From Chloroflexota bacterium (GTDB lineage Bacteria > Chloroflexota > Chloroflexia > Thermomicrobiales > UBA6265): a stretch of 27,724 nucleotides of DNA. The DNA is taken from the NCBI GenBank assembly GCA_023415845.1, contig JAEZJB010000106.1, positions 1 through 27,724 of the forward strand. Reading direction: 5' to 3'. Below, one piece after another: positions 15,186-23,749 of the stretch. Every line of letters begins with the position of its first letter. Position 1 is the first letter of the stretch. The position numbers and the translations under genes are program-made. The notes under the pieces are model-generated. The model was not told the DNA's origin and did no database searches. It saw only the letters and a program-made list of their open reading frames with translations.

Positions 15186-16502
15186 TCAGGCTCCCTTGAA
15201 CTGCAGCAGCGAATCGAAGGCCGCCGGATCCTGATAGGGCCCGATAAGGGTCATGCTCAGCCGGTTGGTGGTGAGGATCTCGGTGGCGACCGCCTGGACA
15301 TCTTCCGCTGTGACCGCGTCGATGAGTTCCATGATCTCTTCCGGCGTCTTGATCTCACCGTATGTCGCTTCCTGGGAGCCGATCCACGAGGCGACCGAGC
15401 GGCTGTCCTCAAGGCCCATCAGGAGCCGACCCTTGCGGAGGGTCTTGCTGTTTTCCAGCTCGTCGGCGGGAATCGGAATGTCGCGCACCTTCTGAAGCTC
15501 GCCAATGACGGCCTCGATGGTTTCCTCGACGCGTTCGATGTCGGTGCCGGCATATACGACACCCTGACCGACATCCTCGTAGCCCCGGAAGTAGCCGTAG
15601 ACTGAATAGACGAGCCCCCGACGTTCGCGGATTTCCTGAAAGAGGCGCGAACTCATGCCGGCCGAAAGGACTGCTTCGATCGTGGCCTGGGCGTGGCGAC
15701 GTTCGTCGTGATAGGAGAGGGCGGGAAACCCGATGCAGAGATGGGCTTGCTCGGTCTCGCGGTTCTGGACGAGCACGCGAGGTTGCTGCTGGGTGACCGT
15801 GGCAGGCAGGAAGATGTCTGGCGCGCCCTGCGGGCGAAGGTCGCCGAAGAAGCGCTCGGTAAGTTCCACCACCTCTTCGTGGCGAACGTCGCCCGCGGCG
15901 GCAACGACCAGCCGCTCAGGGCTGTAGTTGCGTTGCCAGAAATCGACCATGGTGGCGCGATCGATGTTGCCGACGGTTTCTTCGGAGCCGGCAATTTCGC
16001 GGCCGACCGCGTCGTCGCCCCAGATCAGTTGATCGATGAGGTCGTGGACGAGATCTTCGGGGATGTCCTGAACGGAGCGGATCTCCTCGAAGATGACCTT
16101 CCGCTCCTTGTCGAGCTCGGTGCCATCGAAGGTTGAGTTGCGGAGCATATCGGCGAGGACGTCGAAGGCCAGCGCAAAGTGGGTGCTGGGAACCTTGCAC
16201 CAGTAGGACGTTGACTCACGACCAGTGGCGGCATTGAGCATGCCACCGACGCTTTCAATTTCCTCGGAGATTGTCATGGGGTCAGGGCGGCGTTCGGTGC
16301 CCTTGAACAACATGTGTTCGAGGAAGTGGGCAACGCCGGCGATGGGGGCCGGTTCGTAGCGGGAGCCGATGTTGTAATAAAAGATCAGCGAGGCAGAGCG
16401 CACGCCGGTCATTGGCCCGGTTACGACTCGCACACCATTGGGCAATGTGGATTTCAGGTAGGGTGCATCGATTGCCCCTGCCGCTTCGGTTGCAGCGGTC
16501 AT
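15186..16502 (-). CDS. M16-family zinc metallopeptidase
   Basis: A 438-residue pitrilysin-family peptidase. The inverted zinc motif is HFLEH (His59, Glu62, His63) in GVAHFLEHMLFKGTERRP, with the downstream glutamate in KERKVIFEEIRS as third ligand. The C-terminal half has RRGLVYSVYGYFRG, the Arg-Tyr pair of the substrate-closing domain, so both halves needed in a single-gene bacterial M16 protein are present. No signal peptide is seen; it is probably cytoplasmic. The open frame continues 91 codons upstream but those residues are unlike M16 proteins; ATG 16502 fits the family N-terminus (YLKSTLPNGVRVV), with ATG 16550 as alternative. First gene of the operon with the GNAT protein and nadC. Confidence 0.92.
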   Translation of the reverse strand: MTAATEAAGAIDAPYLKSTLPNGVRVVTGPMTGVRSASLIFYYNIGSRYEPAPIAGVAHFLEHMLFKGTERRPDPMTISEEIESVGGMLNAATGRESTSYWCKVPSTHFALAFDVLADMLRNSTFDGTELDKERKVIFEEIRSVQDIPEDLVHDLIDQLIWGDDAVGREIAGSEETVGNIDRATMVDFWQRNYSPERLVVAAAGDVRHEEVVELTERFFGDLRPQGAPDIFLPATVTQQQPRVLVQNRETEQAHLCIGFPALSYHDERRHAQATIEAVLSAGMSSRLFQEIRERRGLVYSVYGYFRGYEDVGQGVVYAGTDIERVEETIEAVIGELQKVRDIPIPADELENSKTLRKGRLLMGLEDSRSVASWIGSQEATYGEIKTPEEIMELIDAVTAEDVQAVATEILTTNRLSMTLIGPYQDPAAFDSLLQFKGA

Positions 16503-16735
16503 CGACCGCCCGCGCATGGGAAGCAGATGCCCCCGAATTCCTGTTTCCATACCACCACGTTGCAAGATGCACCTCGATGCGTCGACCGTCACATAATCTG
16601 TTGAACGATAGCCGCTGGAGGGACTCTGGTGCCATGCCGGAACTGCCCCAGCCGGGTGGGGATCCGTGGAGATGTCACCTGCGTGGCAGCTTCCTGCGCG
16701 ATGGTGGCTGACGATCTGTTGCCTGTGCCGATAGC

Positions 16736-16775
16736 GTGAGAGAGCCAGGCTCAGTTCCGAGGGTGGCTCTCTCAC
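16736..16775 (-). terminator. 12-bp perfect inverted repeat, possible terminator
   Basis: GTGAGAGAGCCA (16736-16747) and TGGCTCTCTCAC (16764-16775) pair perfectly with a 16-base loop, 19 bases after the stop of the DUF805 gene. It probably stops that minus-strand transcript before it reads into the M16 operon, though there is no T-run after it. The rest of 16503-16793 shows no gene. Confidence 0.45.
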
Positions 16776-16793
16776 CAGAAGTGCAAACAGGGA

Positions 16794-17195
16794 TCAGGCG
16801 ACGGGATCGCCATACTGATTCGGTGATTCGTCGCCGCGCAGGAAGCCGACCTCAACGAGCACCCAGAGGCCAACCAGAGGAACGAGGGCAATGAGCAAGA
16901 ACCAGCCGGAGCGTCCGCGATCATGCAGGCGCTTCGTCGTTGTGGCCAGGCCGCCCCAGAAGGTGACGAGATAGACGGCCAGGACGAAGATCGAGAGGAT
17001 CAGGGCCATGCCAGTGCTGGCATTCTGGGCGATTGTCACTGGAACCATGCAGGCAAAATTGATTGCTGACAGCAGGAGAGAGCGCATCCAGTACTGCTGG
17101 CGACCAAGTCGGCCCTCGAAGCTGAACAGGTCGGCCAGGCGAGTCTGAAGGGTGAGCGAGGTCGATGCTTGCGGATACGTGGAGTGGGGGATCAT
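16794..17195 (-). CDS. DUF805 family inner-membrane protein
   Basis: A 133-residue membrane protein with the DUF805 (YhaH-like) signatures: LFSFEGRLGRQQYW (23-36) before the first helix, KRLHDRGRSGWFLL (88-101) before the third, and GDESPNQYG (121-129) near the C-terminus. About three to four hydrophobic helices are present (roughly 38-56, 63-86, 97-116). The function of the family is not known. ATG 17195 has an AGGA about 11 bases upstream. It is divergent from the LapA-like gene, with 207 bases between, where no convincing promoter could be picked by eye. Confidence 0.88.
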   Translation of the reverse strand: MIPHSTYPQASTSLTLQTRLADLFSFEGRLGRQQYWMRSLLLSAINFACMVPVTIAQNASTGMALILSIFVLAVYLVTFWGGLATTTKRLHDRGRSGWFLLIALVPLVGLWVLVEVGFLRGDESPNQYGDPVA

Positions 17196-17402
17196 GTTTC
17201 ACTGTTCCTGGATGAGGCGAGGACGAAGGGCCTGGTTGTGAACGCGCTTCGCCAGCCTGGTGCCCGATCGATCAAGGCATCAGGATTGGAGAATGTTGTT
17301 CGTGGCCAGTGCGGCATGCACCTGTTCGGTGTTCCGTAGACAGGAACGCTGATGTTGGGCGGTCGGTTCCCGGATTCCCGACTCCTGTGGCAGACTCCAT
17401 CC

Positions 17403-17681
17403 ATGAACGAGTCACCTCCTGTATCGCGACGCACTCCTTTCCTATCGAATCGCCGCCTGGCGTGGCTGTTCGTACTAACAGCGGTCATGGCCGTTGTCGC
17501 GATCGTCGTGGTCGACAATTTCGTGATTGTGAACGTGCGGATCCTTACCTGGCAGATGCAAGCACGCCTGGGCTGGGTGATGCTGACGTGCCTGTCGGTT
17601 GGCACGCTGGTGGGATGTCTGCTGACCCTGATCTGGCGACGCTATCGCGGGTATCGATCACCAGGCGAATCAACGCGATGA
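17403..17681 (+). CDS. LapA/DUF1049-like small membrane protein
   Basis: A 92-residue protein with two predicted helices (about 19-38 and 54-76) around a short loop containing NFVIVNVRILTWQM, the arrangement of the DUF1049/LapA domain found in lipopolysaccharide-assembly protein A and in many unrelated bacteria. A basic tail (WRRYRGYRS) follows the second helix and would be cytoplasmic. ATG 17403 gives a compact protein; ATG 17352 would add 17 residues and cannot be excluded, since neither has a good ribosome site. It converges on the GDPD-like gene with a 34-base gap. Confidence 0.6.
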   Translation: MNESPPVSRRTPFLSNRRLAWLFVLTAVMAVVAIVVVDNFVIVNVRILTWQMQARLGWVMLTCLSVGTLVGCLLTLIWRRYRGYRSPGESTR

Positions 17682-17715
17682 GGCATTGACCGGCTGGGCG
17701 ATGGAGTGGGAGCAC

Positions 17716-18816
17716 TCACGCGTGGTCCGAAGAGCGATCATCGGGGCAGGCGAGGTGTCTCGTGCGAATTGCGGCGCCCAGACATGCCGCCTGGACGCCA
17801 TGGTCCGGCCACGAAGGTGGTCGCGCCGGGGATGATCGGTGCAGTGCTGCCGAAAAAGAGGATGCCGAAGGTGAAGTCGACGGCGTTGCGACCGGGGCGT
17901 CTGGGGGCGGACCGCCAGGATTCGTGCTGGCATCGGGCTCGGACTGGCCACCGAGTAATTGCAGGATCGCCAGATTATCGCTGGTGATGCCATCGACACC
18001 GAGTTCGAGCAACCGATTGACTCGGGTGAGGTCGTTCACCACCCAGGCGAAGATCATGAGGTCGTTGTCGTTCATCCTCGAGGCAGTTTCTTCCGTGATC
18101 TGGTCATGACGGATGGTGACCCCATCAACCACATTGAGGAGGGAGTCGTTCGACAGCAGGTCGTCGAGTCCCTTACGGTCCGGGATGCTCATCAGCAGGA
18201 CGGCCTGAGGGGCGCGCTGGTCAATCTGGCGCAACACGCGTGGATTGCGACTGGCCACGAAGAACGGTCGTGTCTCGGGTTTGGAATTGATGTAGTCGAT
18301 GACCAGGTCGACGAATTCCTGGTCGTCCTGCTTGAGATCGAGCATGAATCCGCGGGCGTCACCGGACGCAGCCCAGACCATGGCCAGCTGTGGACCGCGG
18401 AACCAGCGATAGTCCAGAAACGGCAGGGGAGGCTTGTGGGCGGAGTAGAGCGCTCCGTCGACCGCGACGACGTCCATCTCAATGATGTCAGCGCCGTAGA
18501 GGAGACCGGTCACGACAGTGTTGATCTGGTCACCGGAATTGTGGGCGACCGTCCAGACCGACCGGTACTGTGCGTCGGTGTAGATGACGTCTTCGGGATG
18601 GAAATCAGCAAAGTACTGGGGCGGAATCAATCCCCCGGTCAGTTCATCCCCGATCTCCGGGCGCAGCAGCAAGACTGCCAGCAGCGTAAAGGAGCCGGTC
18701 AGGATCAGCGCAAGGACACCAGCAACGATCCATCGAATGGCTCCAATCACCATTGTGAGCCGGGAACCGAGGGTGGCCGTGGAGGTGTTGTCCGGAACTG
18801 GTGGGTTGGCTGCCAC
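17716..18816 (-). CDS. Membrane-anchored glycerophosphodiester phosphodiesterase-like protein
   Basis: GDPD enzymes hydrolyse glycerophosphodiesters to glycerol-3-phosphate and an alcohol. After one membrane helix (about 23-52) the domain shows VAHNSGD (His92, Asn93), GADIIEMDVVAVDG (Glu113, Asp115) and SAHKP (His127), then FMLDLKQDD, MIFAWVVND and GVDGITSDN, the expected order of a TIM-barrel GDPD. The usual His-Arg is His-Asn here, so activity is uncertain. The last 60-70 residues are Pro/Ser-rich and then Arg-rich without family resemblance; a late frameshift is possible. Start GTG 18816 lies five bases after the cinA-like stop, so the two are probably co-transcribed. Confidence 0.8.
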   Translation of the reverse strand: MAANPPVPDNTSTATLGSRLTMVIGAIRWIVAGVLALILTGSFTLLAVLLLRPEIGDELTGGLIPPQYFADFHPEDVIYTDAQYRSVWTVAHNSGDQINTVVTGLLYGADIIEMDVVAVDGALYSAHKPPLPFLDYRWFRGPQLAMVWAASGDARGFMLDLKQDDQEFVDLVIDYINSKPETRPFFVASRNPRVLRQIDQRAPQAVLLMSIPDRKGLDDLLSNDSLLNVVDGVTIRHDQITEETASRMNDNDLMIFAWVVNDLTRVNRLLELGVDGITSDNLAILQLLGGQSEPDASTNPGGPPPDAPVATPSTSPSASSFSAALHRSSPARPPSWPDHGVQAACLGAAIRTRHLACPDDRSSDHA

Positions 18817-18821
18817 GGGAG

Positions 18822-19355
18822 CTAGGTTCCCATCGTCTGTTCGGCATTGGGGGCCATGGTAGGTATACGGTCGATGAGAGCGGCCTTCAGCAATTCCAGT
18901 GCCCGCCGGGTCGCGGCGTCGATGACCTCCGGGCGGGAGCCGGGGAAATGATGTTCCTCTACGACCGTCTGTTCATTGCTGGATAGCCCGATATAGACCA
19001 ACCCAACCGGTTTGCGGTCCGTGCCGCCGCCTGGTCCGGCGATGCCAGTGGTGGCAACGGCCAGATCGGCCTGCAGGAGGCGGCGAACGCCTTCGGCCAT
19101 TGCCTGAGCACAGGGCTCACTGACTGCGCCGGGATTGGCGAGGATGTCGGCCGGAACCCCAAGGACGGATTCCTTCACGGCGTTCGCGTAGGAGACCACG
19201 CCGCCAAGGAAATAGGCGGAACTTCCAGCGTTGAGCGTGATCTGGTGGGCGATGTTGCCACCGGTGCATGACTCCGCGGTGGCGATGCAGACGTCTCCCT
19301 GAGCCTCGGCGAGCTTGTGAACCTCGTAGGCCAGGTTGGAGAGGGACGCGGTCAT
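18822..19355 (-). CDS. pncC: CinA C-terminal domain protein, nicotinamide-nucleotide amidase
   Basis: Stand-alone CinA C-terminal domain of 177 aa. Such proteins deamidate nicotinamide mononucleotide to nicotinate mononucleotide, recycling NAD breakdown products. Visible signatures: ATAESCTGGNIA (25-36), SYFLGGVVSYANAVK-like segment SAYFLGGVVSYANAVK (46-61), GAVSE (76-80), TTGIAGPGGGTDRKPVG (102-118). Ser29, Tyr56 and Lys61 fit the catalytic Ser/Tyr/Lys set of the family. The N-terminal MoaB-like domain of full CinA is absent. ATG 19355 has AGAGGA five bases upstream. It is divergent from the DUF6062 gene and followed closely by the GDPD-like gene; nadC elsewhere in the window works in the same NAD network. 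Confidence 0.92.
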   Translation of the reverse strand: MTASLSNLAYEVHKLAEAQGDVCIATAESCTGGNIAHQITLNAGSSAYFLGGVVSYANAVKESVLGVPADILANPGAVSEPCAQAMAEGVRRLLQADLAVATTGIAGPGGGTDRKPVGLVYIGLSSNEQTVVEEHHFPGSRPEVIDAATRRALELLKAALIDRIPTMAPNAEQTMGT

Positions 19356-19434
19356 GGGTATCCTCTGGACATGGACGCATTCGTGCCGGTGTTCCGCCGA
19401 TGGTACCCCGGACCCAACGGTGGGAGAAAGCAGG

Positions 19435-20166
19435 ATGTTGTCGTCGCGCTCGACGGAGACCCAGGGGAATCATGATCTGTTCGACGCCTTTGGCCGGGAA
19501 GGCTGCCCGATTTGCACGCTGACGGCAACGGCAGTCCATCGGTACATGACGTCTACCAACTACGACTCGGTAGGCGACCCGGTGATTCGGCAGCAGTTCG
19601 AGCGATCGCAGGGATTCTGTAACCTGCACGCGCACCAATGGCTGGACGTAGCTTTCATTCTGGGCACGGCCCAGATCTATCGTGATGTTTTGCGCGTGAC
19701 GTTCGACGACTTGCGGAAGCAACGATTTCGGGGGCGTGCGGCTGGCCAGCGTGTAGGCGCGATGCTGGGATGGGGTCGTTCCAGCGTTGCATCCGGATTG
19801 CCAGAAGCGAGTGGTCCCTGTCCTGCCTGCGATATCGAAGAAGAAACCGCTCTCCGATTGCGCCGAACGTTGCTGGCGGGGCTGTCTGGCGCTGATTTCC
19901 GGGCTGCGTACGCGGCGTCGGATGGGCTGTGCCTGGTTCACCTGCGGCCAGCGCTGCTGGAAGCTGACCGGGAGGAGATCTTCGATGCCCTGCAGCAGCG
20001 GGCAGTTGCCACACGAGAGGTGCTGCTGGCGCACCTCGAGGAAACCATTCGCAAACATGATTACCGATTTCACCATGAGCCTGCCGGCGAGGAAGCTGGC
20101 TCACCTGCCAGGGCGGTAGACCACGTGATTGGACAGCGGGGCATCACGCCGCGCCAGCCTCGATAG
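19435..20166 (+). CDS. DUF6062-like protein with two Cys/His zinc sites
   Basis: A 243-residue soluble protein built from two similar halves. Each has a CxxC followed later by a Cys-x2-His: CPIC (24-27) with GFCNLH (60-65), and CPAC (129-132) with GLCLVH (164-169). These look like two metal sites made by an internal duplication. The C-terminus has KHDYRFHHEPAGEEAGS (207-223), a conserved block of the uncharacterised DUF6062 family as I recall it. ATG 19435 is chosen because GGAG ends eight bases upstream; the open frame extends to 19336 but overlaps the pncC start. No function is known. It is followed by the TMEM175-type gene, 86 bases on. Confidence 0.7.
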   Translation: MLSSRSTETQGNHDLFDAFGREGCPICTLTATAVHRYMTSTNYDSVGDPVIRQQFERSQGFCNLHAHQWLDVAFILGTAQIYRDVLRVTFDDLRKQRFRGRAAGQRVGAMLGWGRSSVASGLPEASGPCPACDIEEETALRLRRTLLAGLSGADFRAAYAASDGLCLVHLRPALLEADREEIFDALQQRAVATREVLLAHLEETIRKHDYRFHHEPAGEEAGSPARAVDHVIGQRGITPRQPR

Positions 20167-20252
20167 GGTGATTGGGGTCGGGGCATCGCCCAAGCGGCGC
20201 CATCAGCGGCGAGGCAGTGCTGATCGGTTCGCCTACAAAAGGATTGCGTGGG

Positions 20253-20888
20253 ATGCAGACATCACCGGAGGAAGCGCGTCGCGAGCGAGGGATGGAGCGA
20301 TTCCTGCTCTTTTCCGATGGGGTGACCGCGATTGCCGTCACGCTGCTGGTGCTCCCCCTGGTAGATGCGGTCACCGAGACGGATGGCAGTGGACTGGACG
20401 TTCTGAGCGTGCTGAATGGGATGCGCTGGGAGATGTTCAGTTTCGTGCTCAGCTTCGCCGTGATCGTGCTGCTCTGGTTGTCGCATCAACGGATATTCGC
20501 GAATGTTGCCGGGTATGATCGGGTGGTGATGTGGACGGGCATCACCTGGCTTTTCAGCATCGTGACGCTCGCCTTTTCGACGGCCCTGATCGCTGACCAC
20601 GGGAACGAGCAGGCCACCGTGATCATCTACATCCTCAATCTCGCGGTGGCGATGGGGGCATTGACGTTCCTGGTCTCTTATCTCGCGCGGCGACCGGCCC
20701 TGTTGCATGCCGGTGCGACGGTGGATGCTGGCGATGTGCTCGATAGCTGGATCAACATGGGGCTCCTGCTGCTGGCCCTCGTGCTGGTGCTCGTATTCCC
20801 TGGGCTGGGATTCATGGTGATGCTGCTTCTTTTTATCGATGGGCCAGTCTCGCGGTGGCTGGCGCGGTGGGGCGGTGTTGCTGGCTGA
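20253..20888 (+). CDS. TMEM175/DUF1211-type potassium channel
   Basis: A 211-residue membrane protein with the bacterial TMEM175 hallmark RFLLFSDGVTAIAVTLLVL (16-34) in the first helix, where the FSD motif shapes the channel. Five further hydrophobic segments follow (about 61-77, 92-112, 121-143, 165-184, 186-196), matching the six-helix subunits that assemble as potassium-selective tetramers. Selectivity cannot be judged from sequence alone. ATG 20253 has AAAAGGA about ten bases upstream; ATG 20292 is an alternative just before the hallmark motif. A strong terminator follows 17 bases after the stop. Confidence 0.88.
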   Translation: MQTSPEEARRERGMERFLLFSDGVTAIAVTLLVLPLVDAVTETDGSGLDVLSVLNGMRWEMFSFVLSFAVIVLLWLSHQRIFANVAGYDRVVMWTGITWLFSIVTLAFSTALIADHGNEQATVIIYILNLAVAMGALTFLVSYLARRPALLHAGATVDAGDVLDSWINMGLLLLALVLVLVFPGLGFMVMLLLFIDGPVSRWLARWGGVAG

Positions 20889-20905
20889 TCCCATCACTGC
20901 CATGC

Positions 20906-20941
20906 AGCAAAGCCCCCGGCCGTCATGCCGGGGGCTTTGCT
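20906..20941. terminator. 15-bp perfect hairpin terminator
   Basis: AGCAAAGCCCCCGGC (20906-20920) and GCCGGGGGCTTTGCT (20927-20941) pair over 15 bases with a CGTCAT loop. The arms have A-rich and T-rich ends, so it can work in both directions between the TMEM175 gene (plus) and the small minus-strand gene. Confidence 0.8.
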
Positions 20942-20984
20942 CGCGAATTGCGGGAGGAGGGGTATCCCGTGGGTCAGTGGTCGA

Positions 20985-21218
20985 TCAAGCGGGCTGGTGC
21001 CGGGCGTCGGAGGCGAGTGACCTGGCGTCACCGGCCAGCCTGGTGCCTGCCGAGATGAAGACGGAGGCGACGGCCTGACGGAGACGCGGCAGGAAGGGCG
21101 TACCCGACCGAACAGCGTGGTCGTTCATCCGCTGGAGTTCGGCATGGTGAACGTCGATACCGGGCAGGCCGTGGGTGAAAAAGCTGTGGGACATGGTGGA
21201 CGTCGTGTGGGAACGCAT
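20985..21218 (-). CDS. Small hypothetical protein, 77 aa
   Basis: A short ORF not overlapped by a stronger gene. ATG 21218 has GAGGAG about ten bases upstream, a better ribosome site than most genes in this window. The N-terminus is His/Ser-rich; the middle has DVHHAELQRMNDHAVR and then PFLPRLRQAVASVFISAGTRL, a basic segment running into an amphipathic or weakly hydrophobic helix. Small proteins with a similar ending occur in Chloroflexota as I recall, without known function. It lies downstream of the STAND-LuxR gene on the same strand, after 137 bases carrying inverted repeats. Confidence 0.5.
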   Translation of the reverse strand: MRSHTTSTMSHSFFTHGLPGIDVHHAELQRMNDHAVRSGTPFLPRLRQAVASVFISAGTRLAGDARSLASDARHQPA

Positions 21219-21304
21219 GGGGTGGTTTCTCCTCGGTGATCACTGGAGCCGCGTCGCTTGCCAGTGGTTCCATCTTGCCGTGAGGAGATTGGCCGGGCAT
21301 CCGC

Positions 21305-21354
21305 AAACCTGCGTATTCCGCTTGCGTATCGCCGTACAGCGCCTGATACGCAAA
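21305..21354. repeat. Cluster of GCGTAT repeats with 9-bp inverted repeat
   Basis: TTGCGTATC (21322-21330) and GATACGCAA (21345-21353) are perfect inverted repeats with a 14-base loop, and a third copy of the core TGCGTAT lies at 21310-21316; GCAAACCT occurs on both sides. The cluster sits directly after the stop of the STAND-LuxR gene and before the small gene, so it may be a stem-loop ending the first transcript or a binding site upstream of the second. Confidence 0.5.
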
Positions 21355-21355
21355 C

Positions 21356-23710
21356 CTACTTAGCGGCGCTGCCGATCGAGGGGATCAACCCAAGTCGCAT
21401 GCCAGCCGCGACCGCTTCCGTACGCGTGTTGACCCCGAGCTTGGCGTAGAGCCGGCTCAGGTGGGTCGTGACGGTGCGAGGACTGATGAAGAGCGCCTCC
21501 GCGATGGCCGGGTTCGAGCGACCGCTGGCCAGCAGTTTGAGGACATCGATTTCGCGCGGGGTCAACTGCTCATCCAGCGCTGGCACCACGGTGGACTGGA
21601 CGTTCGGCGATGAGGTGGTGCGGAGTGACAGCATGGTGCGGGCAAGCTCAAGGGCGCGAGGAAGGTCGGAGAGCGTCGCGGCCCCACGTATTTGGGCGGC
21701 AGCGATCTCTTCAGGCGACAGTACCTTGCCAGCGTCGGCCAGGAGCCTTGCCTGGTCGTTGAGCCAGACCTGGTCCATTAGCCCGCCATGCCGCTCGAGG
21801 AGGGCAGTGGCGGTGCCGAGCAGATGGAGCGCTTCGAGGTGGTGGCCACGCCGACTGGCAAGGAAGGCAATGCTTTCCAGCCGACAGGCGAGGAGAAGGG
21901 GCGTCTGATACGGGGGAGTGCCGTGATAGACGAGTGATTTCTCCAGGTAGTCGCTGGCCTGGTCCAGGTCATCCCGCAGTAGATTGAGTACCCCGAGTGA
22001 GCCATGGACAAGGGGAAGAGCGCCGGGACGATGCTCGGCCACGATTGGTACCGCGTGGAGCAGGAGCCGTTCGGCCTCGACGAAGTTGCCTCGCTGCATC
22101 AGCCCGTCAGCCAACTGGGATGCGTAGAGGGCGCCGCCAAGCGGATCGCCGGAGGCCACCATGGCGGCCATGGCGGAACGGGTGGTGGCTTCGGCCTCTT
22201 CATCACGACCGGCAGCCCAGAGGATCTGTCCCAGCAGGTGCTGGTTATTTGCCGCCATGCGAGGGTTGGCCAGCTCGCGATTGAGTTCAATTGCCTGCTG
22301 GGCCGCGACCATGGCGTGGGCATGGTCGTTGCGGTGCATATACATCACGGCCTGCATGCGCCGGAAATGGGCTTGATGGGCGAGTGATGCACCGTCAATA
22401 TGCGGTGCCAGGACCTGCATCCACTGTTGGGCTTCCCGAATCTGGCCAGAGTCTATCCAGTAGGTAATGAGTGTGCCCGCCATGCCAACGGCAAGGTCGA
22501 ACCGCTGGTGGTGGACGAGTGTTTTCAGGGCCAGAGAGAAATTGCTGGCATCCGGGAGCGCGCAGGCGATCCACTGTCGCTGCTCGGGAGTGCCAGTGCG
22601 CCAGGTGCTGGCGGGCTCGTTGAGAACAAGGTCGGCGAACCAGAGGGCGTGCGCCAGACGCACCTCTCCGGCATCGACGCGAGCGGACAGGGTTTCCTGG
22701 GCGAACTCGCGAATCGTATGCAGCATGCGGAAGCGTGGCTGACCGTGGTTGACATTGAGCCGGACGAGGCTGTGATCAACCAGGGCTTCCACGATCCCCT
22801 CAATGGGTTGGGAGATATCTCCGGCCGGATTCCCTACTGCCGCAACGGCATCGAGCGGTCCTCCGTTGCTGAACACCGAGAGCCGTTCGAAGACCAGCCG
22901 CTCTTCAGGATTCAGCAGGTCGTACGACCAGGAGATCGTGGCCCGGAGAGTGCGATGTCGCTCGGGTGCGTCGCGAGGACCACCATCCAGCACCTGCAGC
23001 CGGGGAGAGAGTCGTTCGAGCAGCGTGGTCGGAGGCAGGAATCGCGTGCGAGCGGCGGCGAGCTCGATGGCAAGAGGCAAGCCGTCGAGTCGCTGACAGA
23101 TTTCCTCGATGGCGGCGAGGCTGGAAGGGGAGAGGTCCAGATTCGGGTGAACTGCCTGGGCGCGCTCGATGAAGAGGGCGACGGCTGGTGCCTGAAATCC
23201 ACTGGTGGCGGTGGTGGAAAGGGGATCAACAGGGAAAATCCGTTCGGCTGAAAACCGAAGCGGAACCCGACTGGTGGTGACAATCCTGAGCCCCTGGCAG
23301 GCGGCAAGGAGACCTGGCAGCAGATCGAGCTGCGTAGCCAGCTGCTCGACGTTGTCCAGCAACAACAGCATGGGGCGTTGGCCGATGGCATCGGCAATAA
23401 CGCGCGGGGCGAGTTGGCGTTCGGCATAGGGCACCCCCAACGCACGAGCGATGGTGGCCACTGCTTCGTCTTCGGTGCTCGAGGTGGAAAGTAGCACTAC
23501 ACACGGTTCAAGCGTGCACGTTGTGGCGATGTCCTGGAGGAGGTGGAGGGCCAGACGGGTCTTGCCAACGCCGCCAGGCCCGAGCAACGTCACCAGCCGT
23601 ACTCCCGGCTCAGCGAGAAGGTGCTGGAGTTGCGCCAAATCGTCCGCTCGGCCCACGAGCGAGGTGGCGGGAGGGGAGATGGATTGTGATTCGAGAGCGG
23701 TCAGAGCCAT
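21356..23710 (-). CDS. STAND ATPase-TPR regulator with C-terminal LuxR DNA-binding domain
   Basis: A 784-residue signal-integrating transcription regulator. The NB-ARC-like ATPase comes first: SLVGRADDL, P-loop GPGGVGKT (44-51), Walker B LLLLDN (115-120), sensor TTSR (145-148) and the GLPLAIELAAAR block. A long helical region with TPR-like repeats (about 400-690) follows and probably binds the inducer or a partner. The end is a LuxR helix-turn-helix (716-768: LTPREIDVLKLLASGRSNPA, then SPRTVTTHLSRLYAKL). Such proteins sit inactive with ADP and oligomerise on activation. ATG 23710 is chosen over the longer frame because the P-loop domain normally starts about 20 residues before VGR. Targets are unknown; the small downstream gene or the gene itself are candidates. 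Confidence 0.92.
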   Translation of the reverse strand: MALTALESQSISPPATSLVGRADDLAQLQHLLAEPGVRLVTLLGPGGVGKTRLALHLLQDIATTCTLEPCVVLLSTSSTEDEAVATIARALGVPYAERQLAPRVIADAIGQRPMLLLLDNVEQLATQLDLLPGLLAACQGLRIVTTSRVPLRFSAERIFPVDPLSTTATSGFQAPAVALFIERAQAVHPNLDLSPSSLAAIEEICQRLDGLPLAIELAAARTRFLPPTTLLERLSPRLQVLDGGPRDAPERHRTLRATISWSYDLLNPEERLVFERLSVFSNGGPLDAVAAVGNPAGDISQPIEGIVEALVDHSLVRLNVNHGQPRFRMLHTIREFAQETLSARVDAGEVRLAHALWFADLVLNEPASTWRTGTPEQRQWIACALPDASNFSLALKTLVHHQRFDLAVGMAGTLITYWIDSGQIREAQQWMQVLAPHIDGASLAHQAHFRRMQAVMYMHRNDHAHAMVAAQQAIELNRELANPRMAANNQHLLGQILWAAGRDEEAEATTRSAMAAMVASGDPLGGALYASQLADGLMQRGNFVEAERLLLHAVPIVAEHRPGALPLVHGSLGVLNLLRDDLDQASDYLEKSLVYHGTPPYQTPLLLACRLESIAFLASRRGHHLEALHLLGTATALLERHGGLMDQVWLNDQARLLADAGKVLSPEEIAAAQIRGAATLSDLPRALELARTMLSLRTTSSPNVQSTVVPALDEQLTPREIDVLKLLASGRSNPAIAEALFISPRTVTTHLSRLYAKLGVNTRTEAVAAGMRLGLIPSIGSAAK

Positions 23711-23749
23711 AGGGGGATCCGGGGAGAACAGCGCGGTTCCGTCCGGATC

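Noticed and set aside
13750..15605. Plus-strand ORFs opposite nadC, GNAT and M16 genes
   Set aside because: Antisense to firmly identified genes; no ribosome sites or motifs.
17959..18825. 288-aa plus-strand ORF opposite the GDPD-like gene
   Set aside because: Antisense shadow, acidic low-complexity translation.
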